DNA from: Actinoplanes sp. N902-109 | GTDB taxonomy: Bacteria; Actinomycetota; Actinomycetes; Mycobacteriales; Micromonosporaceae | Assembly (NCBI RefSeq): GCF_000389965.1 | Contig: NC_021191.1 | Location: 1,551,501-1,615,500, forward strand | DNA: 64,000 nt | Direction: 5' to 3' | Part shown: positions 25,546 through 34,547 of the stretch, in pieces | Numbering within the stretch: position 1 is the first letter of the stretch | Layout: each line of letters begins with the position of its first letter | Translations under genes and position numbers: made by a program | The notes under the pieces: generated by a model | The model's database searches: none | What the model was told of the DNA's origin: nothing | What the model saw: the letters and a program-made list of their open reading frames with translations, nothing else

Positions 25546-28107
25546 TCAGGCAGCCGCCGCGGCATCCCGCGCCCGGGCCTGCAGTGCCCGCAGCACGCCG
25601 TCGCGTCCCTCGGCCACCAGCCGCCGCAGCGACGCCGGGTGGCCCTCGCCGGCGAGCCAGGCGTCGGTCAGCGCGACCGTCTCCTCGCTTACCTGATAGG
25701 CCGGGTAGGCCAGCATCACGAACTCCTGGGCCGGCTCGCTGTCCGAGCGCGCCCACACGTCATCGACGACCTCGAAGAACTTCGCGGCGTAGGGCGCGGT
25801 GAGCTCGACCTGGCTGGACGACTGGAAGCCCTGCAGCAACGAACGGTGCAGCCAGTTGGGCAGCTTCTCGGTGCTGGTGAGGCGCTCCCACACCGCCGCC
25901 TTGTTCCCGGGCGTCGGCAGCAGGGCCCGGGCCAGCGCCGCCTCCCGCTCACCGCTGGCGGTGCGGTCGGAAGCCAGCTCGGCACCGATCTCCTCGTCGG
26001 TCGCCTTGCCCCGGGCCGCCAGCGACTCCAGCAGCGACCAGCGCAGCTCGGTGTCGATGGTGAGGCCGGCCGGCACGTCGGTGCCCTCCAGCCAGCCGCG
26101 CAGCACCGCCAGGTCGGCGTCGCTGCGGGACGCCCCGATGTAGGCGCGGGCCCAGGCCAGCTGGAAGCCGCTGCCCGGCTCGGCGGCGGCCAGCGCGATG
26201 CGGGCGGTCGCGGCGAGCTGGGCCCAGCCGGTGGGGGCCCACTGCGGGTCGGCGTACATGGTGAGGGTGGTGGTGGCCTGCCGCAGCGTGGCGGTGGTCA
26301 GGTTGATGTCGCGTTCCTTCGGCAGACCGGTGCTGACCAGCGCCAGGTAGTCGCGGGCGGCCATCTCGGCGTCGCGGACCATGTCCCAGGCCGCCGCCCA
26401 GCACAGCGCGCGGGCCAGCGGCGAGTCGAACCCGTCGATGTGCCGCACGATGGTGGCCAGCGAACCCTCGTCGAGCCGCAGCTTGGCGTAGGTCAGGTCG
26501 CTGTCGTTGAGCAGCAGGACGTCGGCGGCGCGCACCCCGGCCAGCGCGGTGATCGCGGTCTCCTCGCCGCTGACGTCGATCTCGAGCCGGTCGCGCAGCT
26601 CCAGCTTGTCACCGGACAGGTCGTACAGGCCCACGCCGATGCGGTGGGTGCGCAGCGTCGGGTAGTCGGCCGGGGCCTCCTGCTTGACGACCACGCTCTC
26701 GTACGTGCCGTCGGCGCCCACGCCCACCACCGGGCGCAGCGTGTTGACCTGCGCCGTCTCGAGCCACTGCGCGGCGAACTTGCGCAGCTCCCGGCCGGAC
26801 GCGGTCTCCAGCTCGGTCAGCAGGTCGTCGAACGTCGCGTTGCCCCAGGCGTGGCGCTGGAAGTACGCCCGCAGGCCGGCCACGAACGAGTCGAGCCCGA
26901 CGTACGCCACCAGCTGCTTGATGACGCTGGCGCCCTTGGCGTACGTGATGCCGTCGAAGTTGACCTCCACGGCCTCCAGGTCGGGCATCTCGCAGTAGAC
27001 CGGGTGGGTCGAGGACAGCTGGTCCTGGCGGTAGCCCCAGGTCTTGCGCACGGACAGGAACGTGGTCCAGGCGTCCTTGAACCGGGTCGCGCTCGTGTTG
27101 GCCCAGTGGCTGGCCCACTCGGCGAACGACTCGTTCAGCCACAGGTCGTTCCACCAGCGCATGGTGACCAGGTCGCCGAACCACATGTGGGCGAGCTCGT
27201 GCAGGATCGTGTTGGCCCGCTGCTCGTACTCGTAGTCGGTGACCTGCGACCGGAAGATGTAGTGCGCCTCGGCGTGGGTGACGCAGCCGAAGTTCTCCAT
27301 CGCGCCGGCGTTGAAGTCGGGCACCCACAGCTGGTCGTACTTGGGCAGCGGGAAGCGCACCCCGAACTGCTCGTGGAAGAAGTCGAAGCCCTGCTTGGTG
27401 ATCAGGAACAGGTCGTCGGCGTCGAGGTGCTGGGCCATCGAGGCGCGGGAGAAGACGCCCAGGTCGATGCCGTCGTGGCTGTCGCGGACCTCGTGGTAGG
27501 GCCCGGCGCAGAGCGCGGTGATGTACGTGCTCATCCGCGGCGACGTGGTGAAGTGCACGGTCTTGGCCCCACCGGCGGCGTCCTCGGTGCGCTCGGCCGG
27601 CATGTTGGAGATGACCTTCCAGTGCGCCGGCACCGTGGCGTGCCAGGTGAAGACGCTCTTGAGGTCGGGCTGGTCGAACGCGGCGTAGACCCGCTGGGCG
27701 TCGGCCGTCTCGAACTGGCTGTAGAGGTAGATCTCCTGGTCGACCGGGTCCACGCTGCGCTGCAGGCCCTGCCCGCTGGCCGAGTAGGCGAAGTCGGCGT
27801 CGACCACGAGCTTGTTGTCGGCGGCCAGGCCGGTCAGGGTCAGCCCGCGCTCGGCACTCCAGCCGGACAGGTCGACGGGTGCGTCGTTGAGCACCGCCGA
27901 ACGGATCGACGCGGCGGCGACCTCGATGAACGTCTGCGCCCCGGGCTCGGTGCAGCGGAACGTGACCTCGGTGACCGTACGGAAGGTGCCGTCGCCCGGA
28001 TGGCCGGCACCGTCGGTCAGATCCAGGGCGATGTCGTACCCCGTCACCTCGAGCAGGCGGGCCCGCTCAGCGGCCTCGACCTGGGTCAGGTTACGAACTC
28101 CGGCCAC
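25546..28107 (-). CDS. pepN: Aminopeptidase N (M1 zinc metallopeptidase)
   Basis: 853 residues, the actinobacterial PepN length. It removes N-terminal residues from cytosolic peptides. The M1 hallmarks are complete: the exopeptidase motif GAMEN (in FNAGAMENFGC, about 260), the zinc site HELAH followed 18 residues later by the third ligand in WLNESFAEW (about 300-325), and the ERAP1-like C-terminal alpha-helical domain. I chose the GTG before AGVRNLTQVEA because GGAGGA lies about 9 bases upstream; a GTG two codons earlier is too close to it. The equivalent mycobacterial gene is Rv2467. Confidence 0.95.
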   Translation of the reverse strand: MAGVRNLTQVEAAERARLLEVTGYDIALDLTDGAGHPGDGTFRTVTEVTFRCTEPGAQTFIEVAAASIRSAVLNDAPVDLSGWSAERGLTLTGLAADNKLVVDADFAYSASGQGLQRSVDPVDQEIYLYSQFETADAQRVYAAFDQPDLKSVFTWHATVPAHWKVISNMPAERTEDAAGGAKTVHFTTSPRMSTYITALCAGPYHEVRDSHDGIDLGVFSRASMAQHLDADDLFLITKQGFDFFHEQFGVRFPLPKYDQLWVPDFNAGAMENFGCVTHAEAHYIFRSQVTDYEYEQRANTILHELAHMWFGDLVTMRWWNDLWLNESFAEWASHWANTSATRFKDAWTTFLSVRKTWGYRQDQLSSTHPVYCEMPDLEAVEVNFDGITYAKGASVIKQLVAYVGLDSFVAGLRAYFQRHAWGNATFDDLLTELETASGRELRKFAAQWLETAQVNTLRPVVGVGADGTYESVVVKQEAPADYPTLRTHRIGVGLYDLSGDKLELRDRLEIDVSGEETAITALAGVRAADVLLLNDSDLTYAKLRLDEGSLATIVRHIDGFDSPLARALCWAAAWDMVRDAEMAARDYLALVSTGLPKERDINLTTATLRQATTTLTMYADPQWAPTGWAQLAATARIALAAAEPGSGFQLAWARAYIGASRSDADLAVLRGWLEGTDVPAGLTIDTELRWSLLESLAARGKATDEEIGAELASDRTASGEREAALARALLPTPGNKAAVWERLTSTEKLPNWLHRSLLQGFQSSSQVELTAPYAAKFFEVVDDVWARSDSEPAQEFVMLAYPAYQVSEETVALTDAWLAGEGHPASLRRLVAEGRDGVLRALQARARDAAAAA

Positions 28108-28496
28108 GATCACTCTCCTCCATGCTGGCTGGGCTCCGATGCCCCCGCCCTTGTCGCGCACAGCGCGGTCAAGCCTTCCACGCCACCCTATGCGTTACCT
28201 GCGGGTCGCACCCCGGCAGGTTCTCCCGGATGAGCCTGCGCCGAATTCATCACGTCGGGGCCGTTCCGGCCGTTGGATGGAGGTGAGAACCGTCACTCGA
28301 ACCTGGGAGCTGTCATGACCGCCACCGCCACCATCGCCGCCAGCGTCATCGCCGTGGATCGCGGGGTGTGGGCGGATGCCGACGTCGCCGCCATGATCGC
28401 GCCGCCGGTCGTGGTCTCGAGCCTGCCCGTGCCGCCCGGTGGGACGGGTGCGGGCCAGCCGGAGAGCCAGGGGAGCCGGTCGGTACGTTCGATGCC
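28108..28496. other. Divergent intergenic region between pepN and the DUF1015 gene
   Basis: About 390 bases. It must carry the promoters of both genes. The only candidate content is the short ORF listed separately at 28315-28500. I see no hairpin of note or RNA gene. Confidence 0.5.
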
Positions 28497-28500
28497 ATGA
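28315..28500 (+). CDS. Possible 61-residue ORF (weak)
   Basis: An ATG preceded by GGGAGC opens a frame of 61 residues (MTATATIAASVIAVDRGVW) ending at the start of the DUF1015 gene (its stop overlaps that ATG by 4 bases, in another frame). The first half is hydrophobic and Ala/Val-rich, the second half is Pro/Gly/Ser-rich. It could be a small coupled protein or merely a chance frame in GC-rich DNA. I know no family for it. Confidence 0.3.
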   Translation: MTATATIAASVIAVDRGVWADADVAAMIAPPVVVSSLPVPPGGTGAGQPESQGSRSVRSMP

Positions 28501-29684
28501 CGGTCGTGCACCCGATCACCCGAGCCTGGATCACCACCGGCGGCACCGGAGCGCAGAACTACGACGAGTTCGCGGACGACGCCGAGATCACCTCGATCAT
28601 CGCCGGCAACCCGCGCTCGGCGCTCGCCATCGAGATGCCGCACCGCGCCCCCGAGTCGGTGGGCCGGCCCTTCCTCGACTGCCTCCCGGCGGCTGCCGCG
28701 CGGCTCGCGGAGGAAAAGGCGGACGGCAGCTACACGCCCGCCGACAACGTGGTGGTGCTCTACCGGATCAGCGCCCCCGGCGAGCCGTCGGCGTACGGGC
28801 TGTGGGCGATGGTCGACACCGCCGAGATCTCCACCAGCGCCGCCGAGCCGGGCCTGGTCATCCGCAACGAGGACGTGTTCATCGCCAAGGTGCGCGAGCG
28901 GGTCGCGCTGGCCGGGGCGCTGCAGACGCTGCTCTCGCCGGTGCTGCTGCTGCAGACCGCCAAGGGCACCGAGCTGCATGCCGCCCTCGCGGCCGCGACC
29001 GAGTACGCCGGTGCGCCGGCCGCGACCGATCTCGACCAGAGCGGGCGCACCCACGCCATCTGGGTGGTGCCCGCGGGCCGGCTGCAGGACGAGCTGACCG
29101 AGCTGGCCGGCGGGGGCGAGCTGGTCGTCGCGGACGGCAACCACCGCAGTCTCGCCGCGCAGACCGGTGGCCTGCCGCGGTTCCTCGCCGTGGTGACCAC
29201 GCCGGACTCGGTGGCCATCCAGCCCTACAACCGGCTGGTCTCCGAGCTCTCGGTGGAGGACCTGGTCGCGGCGCTGACCGCTGCCGGCGCCCGGGTCGAG
29301 GAGCTGCCGCGGCCGGCGGCCGTCCCGGGCAAGGGCACGATCGAGCTGTACGCGCGGGGCACGTCGTACGCCGTCGAGCTGCCGCGCGCCGACGTCCCGG
29401 CGGTGGAGAACCTCGATCACGCGCTCGTCGAGCGGGTGCTGCTGCGCGACGCGCTCGGTCTCGACCCGGGTGACAAGCGCATCTCGTACGTGGGCGGCGA
29501 CTACCCGGCCGAGTGGCTGCGTGCCGAGGTGGACGCCGGCCGGGCCGAGCTGGCTGTGCTGATCGCGCCGGTGACCGTCGACGACTTCGTCACGGTCAAC
29601 CTGGAACGGCAGAAGCTGCCCCGCAAGAGCACGTGGTTCACCCCCAAGGCCCGGGGCGGCCTGGTCCTGGCCGACCTCAGCTGA
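28497..29684 (+). CDS. DUF1015-family protein
   Basis: 395 residues from the ATG before TVVHPITRAW. The family signature is visible: an N-terminal YDEFADDAEI segment, AIEMPHRAPES, NVVVLYRI, and the conserved DGNHRS motif (in VVADGNHRSLAAQ, about 215), which is DGHHR in most members. DUF1015 proteins are widespread cytosolic proteins without an accepted activity. The conserved His-containing motif suggests an enzyme. It is followed by an esterase gene about 40 bases on, so the two may be co-transcribed. Confidence 0.8.
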   Translation: MTVVHPITRAWITTGGTGAQNYDEFADDAEITSIIAGNPRSALAIEMPHRAPESVGRPFLDCLPAAAARLAEEKADGSYTPADNVVVLYRISAPGEPSAYGLWAMVDTAEISTSAAEPGLVIRNEDVFIAKVRERVALAGALQTLLSPVLLLQTAKGTELHAALAAATEYAGAPAATDLDQSGRTHAIWVVPAGRLQDELTELAGGGELVVADGNHRSLAAQTGGLPRFLAVVTTPDSVAIQPYNRLVSELSVEDLVAALTAAGARVEELPRPAAVPGKGTIELYARGTSYAVELPRADVPAVENLDHALVERVLLRDALGLDPGDKRISYVGGDYPAEWLRAEVDAGRAELAVLIAPVTVDDFVTVNLERQKLPRKSTWFTPKARGGLVLADLS

Positions 29685-29724
29685 GCGTCATCCCGGCGGA
29701 AACCGATACAAAGGCGGCAGATTG

Positions 29725-30642
29725 GTGTTGCACCCGCAGGTAGCAGCGTCGCTCGCCATCCGGCAGCGCCCACCGGCGGAGGTGCTCGCGGCGGGTCCGG
29801 CCGAGCAGCTCGCGTTCGCCCGCCAGGCGATGCTGGACTCGAACGAGGCCGAGTGCGGCCCGGCCGTCCCGCTGGCCGTGGTGGTCGACGTGGACGCCGA
29901 CGGCGTGCCCTGCCGGTTGTACGCGGCCCGCACCGGCGCGCCGGTGTTCGTCTACGTCCACGGCGGCGGCTGGTGCTACGGCAGCGTGGAGACCGTCGAC
30001 CGGCTGTGCCGCCGGATCGCCGACCGGTCGGGGTGCGCGGTGCTGTCGGTGGACTACCGGCTGGCGCCCGAGCATGTGCACCCGGCCGCGCTGGAGGACG
30101 TCGAGACGGTGCTGCGCTGGGTCCGCAAGGAAGGTGCGGGCCTGGGCGTCGACCCGTCGCGGCTGGCGATCGGCGGCGACAGCTCGGGCGGCCAGCTCGC
30201 CACGGTGGCCGCGCGCCGGCAACGGGACGCGGCCACCCCGCTGGACTACCAGGTGCTGATCTATCCGGCGATCGACCCGATGACCGCCGCGGAGTCGTAC
30301 GACGAGGTGGCCGGCAACGGGCTCGACCGGGCCTCGATGCGGCTGGCGTGGGAGACGTTCGTGCCCGAGCCGGCCGCCCGGTTCAGCCCGGACGTGGCAC
30401 CGCTGGCGGTCGGGGACCTGACCGGGATGCCGCCCACCCTGCTGCTCACCGCCGAGTACGACGTGCTGCGCGACGAGGGCGCCGACTACGCGGATGCGCT
30501 GGTCAGCGCCGGGGTCCAGGTGGTGCACGTGCGCTACCAGGGGGTGAATCACGGCTTCCTCCGCAAGCTTGCCGTGTTCGACGCCGCCCGGGCCGCCGCG
30601 GATCACATCGCGGTCAGTCTGCGGGCCGCGCTGACGTTCTGA
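29725..30642 (+). CDS. Alpha/beta hydrolase, HSL-type esterase
   Basis: 305 residues from the GTG at 29725 (a TTG one codon earlier is equally possible; AAAGG lies upstream). Hormone-sensitive-lipase-family esterase, probably cytosolic. The oxyanion-hole motif HGGGW is at about residue 77 (YVHGGGWCYGS), the nucleophile serine in GDSSGGQLA at about 152, the acid Asp in TAEYDVLRDEG at about 250, and the His in GVNHGFLR at about 280. All catalytic residues are present. The physiological ester is unknown. Confidence 0.92.
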   Translation: MLHPQVAASLAIRQRPPAEVLAAGPAEQLAFARQAMLDSNEAECGPAVPLAVVVDVDADGVPCRLYAARTGAPVFVYVHGGGWCYGSVETVDRLCRRIADRSGCAVLSVDYRLAPEHVHPAALEDVETVLRWVRKEGAGLGVDPSRLAIGGDSSGGQLATVAARRQRDAATPLDYQVLIYPAIDPMTAAESYDEVAGNGLDRASMRLAWETFVPEPAARFSPDVAPLAVGDLTGMPPTLLLTAEYDVLRDEGADYADALVSAGVQVVHVRYQGVNHGFLRKLAVFDAARAAADHIAVSLRAALTF

Positions 30643-30665
30643 TCGCGGTTTGACAGACTGCGGTC

Positions 30666-31139
<474 letters not shown>

Positions 31140-31156
31140 CCGGGCCGGGCGCCGGA

Positions 31157-31639
31157 TCACCGCCCGCGGGGCAGTTCCTCGCGGGGCACCCAGTTACGCC
31201 GCACGATGGTCAGCTGCGCCTCGGCCTCGGCCAGATCGGCGTCGCCCGGCCGGGCCGCGTCCCGGGCCCGCATCGCCGCGGCGACGCTGACCTGGGACGA
31301 CCCGGAACCGACCAGCCCGCGCAGGCCGCGTTCGGACTGCTCGTCGGCACCGTTGCCGCCCGGACCGCCGTCGCTGCCCCCGGCCGGCCGGCGCTTCGGC
31401 GGCGGGGTCCGCGGGCCGGAACGGGCGGCCTGCACCGTGGCCGGGGTCGGGCCGGTCTCCTCCGGGTCGAACACCGGTGCCGTGTCGGCCACCCCGGCGG
31501 CCGGCGGGCCGGTCACCGCTGCGGTGGGTGCTGCTGCCGCGGCGGCCGGTGGGGGCGGCTCGGGGCTCGGGGTGGTCGGGGCCGGGGCCGTCGCGGGGGG
31601 ACGCAGGCGGCGGCGCCGGCGTTCGGGTACATCGCCCAT
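31157..31639 (-). CDS. Pro/Ala-rich hypothetical protein
   Basis: 160 residues from the ATG before GDVPERRRRR; a longer frame runs into the next gene and is rejected. About 100 residues are disordered (Ala, Pro, Thr). The C-terminal 50 (QVSVAAAMRARDAARPGDADLAEAEAQLTIVRRNWVPREELPRGR) look folded and helical. It appears to be a family restricted to close relatives. It follows the acetyltransferase gene at a short distance, so it may be co-transcribed with it. Confidence 0.65.
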   Translation of the reverse strand: MGDVPERRRRRLRPPATAPAPTTPSPEPPPPAAAAAAPTAAVTGPPAAGVADTAPVFDPEETGPTPATVQAARSGPRTPPPKRRPAGGSDGGPGGNGADEQSERGLRGLVGSGSSQVSVAAAMRARDAARPGDADLAEAEAQLTIVRRNWVPREELPRGR

Positions 31640-31668
31640 GCTCCCGAACCTACCGTCGCCGCCGGCAT

Positions 31669-32901
31669 CTAGAACACCTCGACCGGCTGCGGCATCCGGT
31701 GCCAGCCGAAGCTCGCCGTCGCCCGGCGCAGCGCGCCCGGGGTGTGCTCGGTGACCTTCCCGGCGGCGGCCAGCGCCGCGAGCCTGACCGCGCCCAGGTA
31801 CACCGTGCCCAGCTCGAGCACCGTGCAGGACAGGTCGGCGGGGGAGCTGGTGGGCGTACAGGTGGCTGTGCCGGTGTCGTCGACGGTCAGCCGCCAGCGT
31901 CCGGTGTTGGCCTCGAGCAGCGGGTCGGTGACGTCCAGCACCACGTCGAGCGGGGCGGCGTAGCGGCGGCCGGCCAGCGCGGCGGGCAGGTCGACGACCC
32001 GGATCCACAGCCCGTCACCGATCGAGGCACCGAGCCGGCGGGCATCGTCGACCAGGTACTGCAGCGGTTCGTCGAGCGCCGCGTGGTGCACCGACACGTG
32101 CCGGGTCAGGTCGATCGAGAACAGGAACCGCCACAGCGCCAGACAGGCGTCGGGGTCGGCGGCGGCCACCTCGCGGACCTCCACCCGGCCGTCGGCGCCG
32201 CGCTCGTTCCAGTCGCCCTTGGTGCGCCAGAGCGCGTATCCGGCCGGGCCGTCCGGGGTCCCGTAGACCACGGCCTGCAGCGGGGTGGCGCCGTGCCGGT
32301 GCGCCTCGACGTCGGCCAGCGTGTAGGACCACCACGCCTCGTCGCGGCTGGACCAGCCCACCCGGTGCGGTCGGAGGTGTTCGTACACGGTGGCGAAGTC
32401 CTTGCGGCCCGCGTCCGTATCGACGGCGCGCAACCGGCCGCGGGTGGGCGTGTCCGGCAGGTGCACCTCGGGGGTCGGGACGTCCAGGCGCAGCCGGTGC
32501 GCCGCGTGCCCGTACCCGAAGCGTTGATAGATCTTGCTCTCGCTGGCCCACAGGACCGCGATCGGCTCGCGTCCGGCCGCTGCGATCTCGCGCAGCTGCC
32601 GGTGCATCATCCGGGTGAGCAGCCCGCGGCGCCGGTGGGTGGGTGCCACCCCGACCAGCGTGACGTGGGCCGCCGGCAGCACCGCGCCGGGCACGGTCAG
32701 ATCTCGCGTGTACGCGGCACCGTGCCCCACGATCGCCCCGTCGTCCTCCAGCACCAACGACCGGGCGGGCTCGAACACCGCCTGGTCGACCGCTGACGCT
32801 TCGGCCGAGGGACTGTCGTGGAACACCTGACCCAGCAGATTCCAGATGGCGTCCCAGTCGCCCGGGTCGCCTACCCTGATCGGGATGTCCGAGGCAGTCA
32901 T
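31669..32901 (-). CDS. Eis-like GNAT N-acetyltransferase
   Basis: 410 residues, the three-part Eis layout: an N-terminal GNAT domain with acetyl-CoA binding at LVGVAPTHRRRGLLTRMMH (about 80-98) and the family YQRFGYG-like segment, a second GNAT-like domain from about 150, and an SCP2-like C-terminal domain. The chain ends in MPQPVEVF, placing the free carboxylate expected for Eis catalysis. Family members acetylate amines on aminoglycosides or proteins. The physiological target here is unknown. Confidence 0.88.
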   Translation of the reverse strand: MTASDIPIRVGDPGDWDAIWNLLGQVFHDSPSAEASAVDQAVFEPARSLVLEDDGAIVGHGAAYTRDLTVPGAVLPAAHVTLVGVAPTHRRRGLLTRMMHRQLREIAAAGREPIAVLWASESKIYQRFGYGHAAHRLRLDVPTPEVHLPDTPTRGRLRAVDTDAGRKDFATVYEHLRPHRVGWSSRDEAWWSYTLADVEAHRHGATPLQAVVYGTPDGPAGYALWRTKGDWNERGADGRVEVREVAAADPDACLALWRFLFSIDLTRHVSVHHAALDEPLQYLVDDARRLGASIGDGLWIRVVDLPAALAGRRYAAPLDVVLDVTDPLLEANTGRWRLTVDDTGTATCTPTSSPADLSCTVLELGTVYLGAVRLAALAAAGKVTEHTPGALRRATASFGWHRMPQPVEVF

Positions 32902-33000
32902 GCTGTTTGTGTAACGGACGGCGTGCGTGACGGCGAGCGATTTGTTCGCTGGCTACTCTCGATGCTGGGCGGCAACACGGCCGTGCCGGGGAAGGAAACG

Positions 33001-33765
33001 ATGCCTGAGCAACCGCAGTGGCCGGAGCGGACGCTCGACATGCCGCCGCAGGACCCGTGGGCCGACCCGCCGACGACGGACATGCCGCCGCGGGCCGGTC
33101 GGCAGGGTGACAGTCGCACCTACGACCCCACGCGCCAGTGGGGTGAGCCGACGGCCACGCCGCCGTTCCAGGGCAGCGCCCGTCCCGCACCCCCGCAGGC
33201 GCCGGCCCGGCCCGCGCCCGGCCGGTCGCCGGCCGCCCAGCCGGACCGTCCGGCGAGTGCGCCGCCCGGGCAGCCGGCCGGCGCGCCGCCCAACCCGAGC
33301 TGGAGCGGGCGGGCCGCGGTCAACCCGCGCCCGCAGGCCCGGCAGTTCGCCACCGAGCACGAGCCGACCGGCACCGGCTGGCCGGGCGCGCAGGCCGCGC
33401 CGCAGGAGCGCCACCCGCTGGAGTGGCACCTGCGTCAGCTGCGCCGCGGCGGTGAGTGGAGCTTCGCGGGCCTGCTGTTCGCGTTCGTCTGCTGGGGCAT
33501 CTGGGCGTTGTCGGCCGGCGGCAACCTGACCACCTCGGTCATCGTGTTCATCGTGTCGGTGCTGGTCGCCGCGGGTGTGTTCGCGCTGTCCCGGCTGATC
33601 GGCCGGGTCGTGCTGGAGCGCCAGTTCGGCCGCGAGCGGCACACGGCCAAGGGCTCGCACATCGTCGCCGGCATCTTCCTGGTCGGCGTCGGCATCGCGC
33701 ACCTGCAGCAGACCGAGTGGGTCGTCACGGCGTGGAACTGGGTCGCCGGGCTGTTCTCCGGCTGA
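33001..33765 (+). CDS. Proline-rich membrane protein, unknown function
   Basis: 254 residues from the ATG at 33001, with GGGAAGG before it. The first 130 residues are disordered and proline-rich (PARPAPGRSPAAQPDRP). Two close transmembrane helices follow at about 157-175 (WSFAGLLFAFVCWGIWALSAG) and 180-202, and a hydrophobic stretch near the end may be a third. The segment LEWHLRQLRRGGEW before the first helix is well conserved-looking. I do not recognise the family. Confidence 0.72.
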   Translation: MPEQPQWPERTLDMPPQDPWADPPTTDMPPRAGRQGDSRTYDPTRQWGEPTATPPFQGSARPAPPQAPARPAPGRSPAAQPDRPASAPPGQPAGAPPNPSWSGRAAVNPRPQARQFATEHEPTGTGWPGAQAAPQERHPLEWHLRQLRRGGEWSFAGLLFAFVCWGIWALSAGGNLTTSVIVFIVSVLVAAGVFALSRLIGRVVLERQFGRERHTAKGSHIVAGIFLVGVGIAHLQQTEWVVTAWNWVAGLFSG

Positions 33766-33773
33766 CCCGGCGT

Positions 33774-33791
33774 GGCCGGCGGGGGCCGGCC
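33774..33791. terminator. Hairpin between convergent genes
   Basis: A perfect 7-bp stem GGCCGGC/GCCGGCC with a GGGG loop sits in the 42-base gap between the membrane protein gene and the convergent AHSA1-type gene. A terminator role is inferred from its position. Confidence 0.5.
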
Positions 33792-33807
33792 GTCCACCCG
33801 GCTGCGC

Positions 33808-34329
33808 TCAGCTACGCCCGGCCAGCGTGGCGCCGGTTTCGAGCAGCGTCTTGAGATCGCTGAGCACCCAGGCCCAGCCGCCGCCCCCGGCCTCGTCGAG
33901 CGGCGAGCCCGCCACCATCGCCGAGGTGGCCGGCGCCCCGGTCAGCTCGTGGGTGAGCGTCAACCGGCACACCCCGGGCTGCGACTTCAGATCCTCGATC
34001 AGACAGGTCAGGGTGGTGAACGGCTCGGCTGCGGTCGTCGGGTCCATCAGCATCCGCCAGGTCTGCTTGAGCAGCCGCGGCGGGTCCGCCTCGAGCACCT
34101 CGCCGTCGAGGATGGTGTCCGGCATCGGCCAGCCGTTCTCCTTGGCGACCGCGCGCATCTCGGCCGAGGGCTCCGAGCGGAACGAGCCACCCGGTTCGAG
34201 GTCGTAGTACTGCGGCGCGGCGTACCCGTACTTGGCGTTCCATTCCGGGCTGGTGAGCGCCGTCCAGATCTTCTCGGGCGTGGTGCGGATCCACACCCGG
34301 AACACCTGAGTGGTCAGTGGTTCGGTCAT
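33808..34329 (-). CDS. AHSA1/SRPBCC-family protein
   Basis: 173 residues from the ATG before TEPLTTQVFRVWIRTT. The START-like SRPBCC fold is shown by TTPEKIWTALTSPEWNAKYGY, the central YDLEPGGSFRS and the C-terminal GGGGWAWVLSDLKTLLETG. In actinobacteria such genes nearly always follow an ArsR-type regulator in a two-gene operon. That is the layout here too, but the regulator is broken (see the entry covering 34326-34514). The start overlaps the remnant's stop (ATGA). Ligand unknown. Confidence 0.85.
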   Translation of the reverse strand: MTEPLTTQVFRVWIRTTPEKIWTALTSPEWNAKYGYAAPQYYDLEPGGSFRSEPSAEMRAVAKENGWPMPDTILDGEVLEADPPRLLKQTWRMLMDPTTAAEPFTTLTCLIEDLKSQPGVCRLTLTHELTGAPATSAMVAGSPLDEAGGGGWAWVLSDLKTLLETGATLAGRS

Positions 34330-34514
34330 GTCTCGTCCTCCAGCGCGTTCTTCAGATCGGCGAGCGTCCTCACAGGTGCTGGGCAACGCCGAAGCGGGTC
34401 ATGTCGACCTCGGCCGCCAGTTCGCCGAGGATGCGGCCGTCGCGGGCGGACAGCAGATCGAGCAGGTGGCGACGGGTGGCGTCGGCAAAGCGCCTTGAAC
34501 ACCTTGTCGTCATC
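34326..34514 (-). pseudogene. Broken ArsR-family regulator
   Basis: Reading the reverse strand gives DKVFKAL, then a one-base insertion (an extra A within 34487-34489), then ADATRRHLLDLL, SARDGRILGELAAEVDMTRFGVAQHL and a stop. The first turn of a winged-helix ArsR domain is unmistakable. The rest of the wing and about 30 further residues are missing. After the stop, in another frame, comes the typical C-terminal tail RTLADLKNALEDET, whose stop overlaps the AHSA1 start. The gene thus carries a frameshift and an internal deletion, and no good start codon is left in the first frame. The AHSA1 gene itself looks intact. Confidence 0.75.
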
Positions 34515-34547
34515 TATGATGACGTAAAGTTACGTGACCAGGGTCAC
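34508..34547. promoter_or_regulatory. Three consecutive perfect palindromes, likely operator of the ArsR-AHSA1 unit
   Basis: CGTCATC-TAT-GATGACG (34508-34524), ACGTAA-AG-TTACGT (34522-34535) and GTGACC-AG-GGTCAC (34534-34547) overlap end to end with no mismatches. They lie between the end of the large BTAD regulator gene (the last palindrome covers its stop) and the first codons of the broken ArsR gene. Dyads at this place are typical ArsR binding sites. No intact ArsR gene is next to them. Confidence 0.6.

Noticed and set aside
31640..32008. Longer start for the Pro/Ala-rich protein at 31157-31639
   Set aside because: The extension lies inside the Eis-like gene in another frame and reads as arginine-rich noise.
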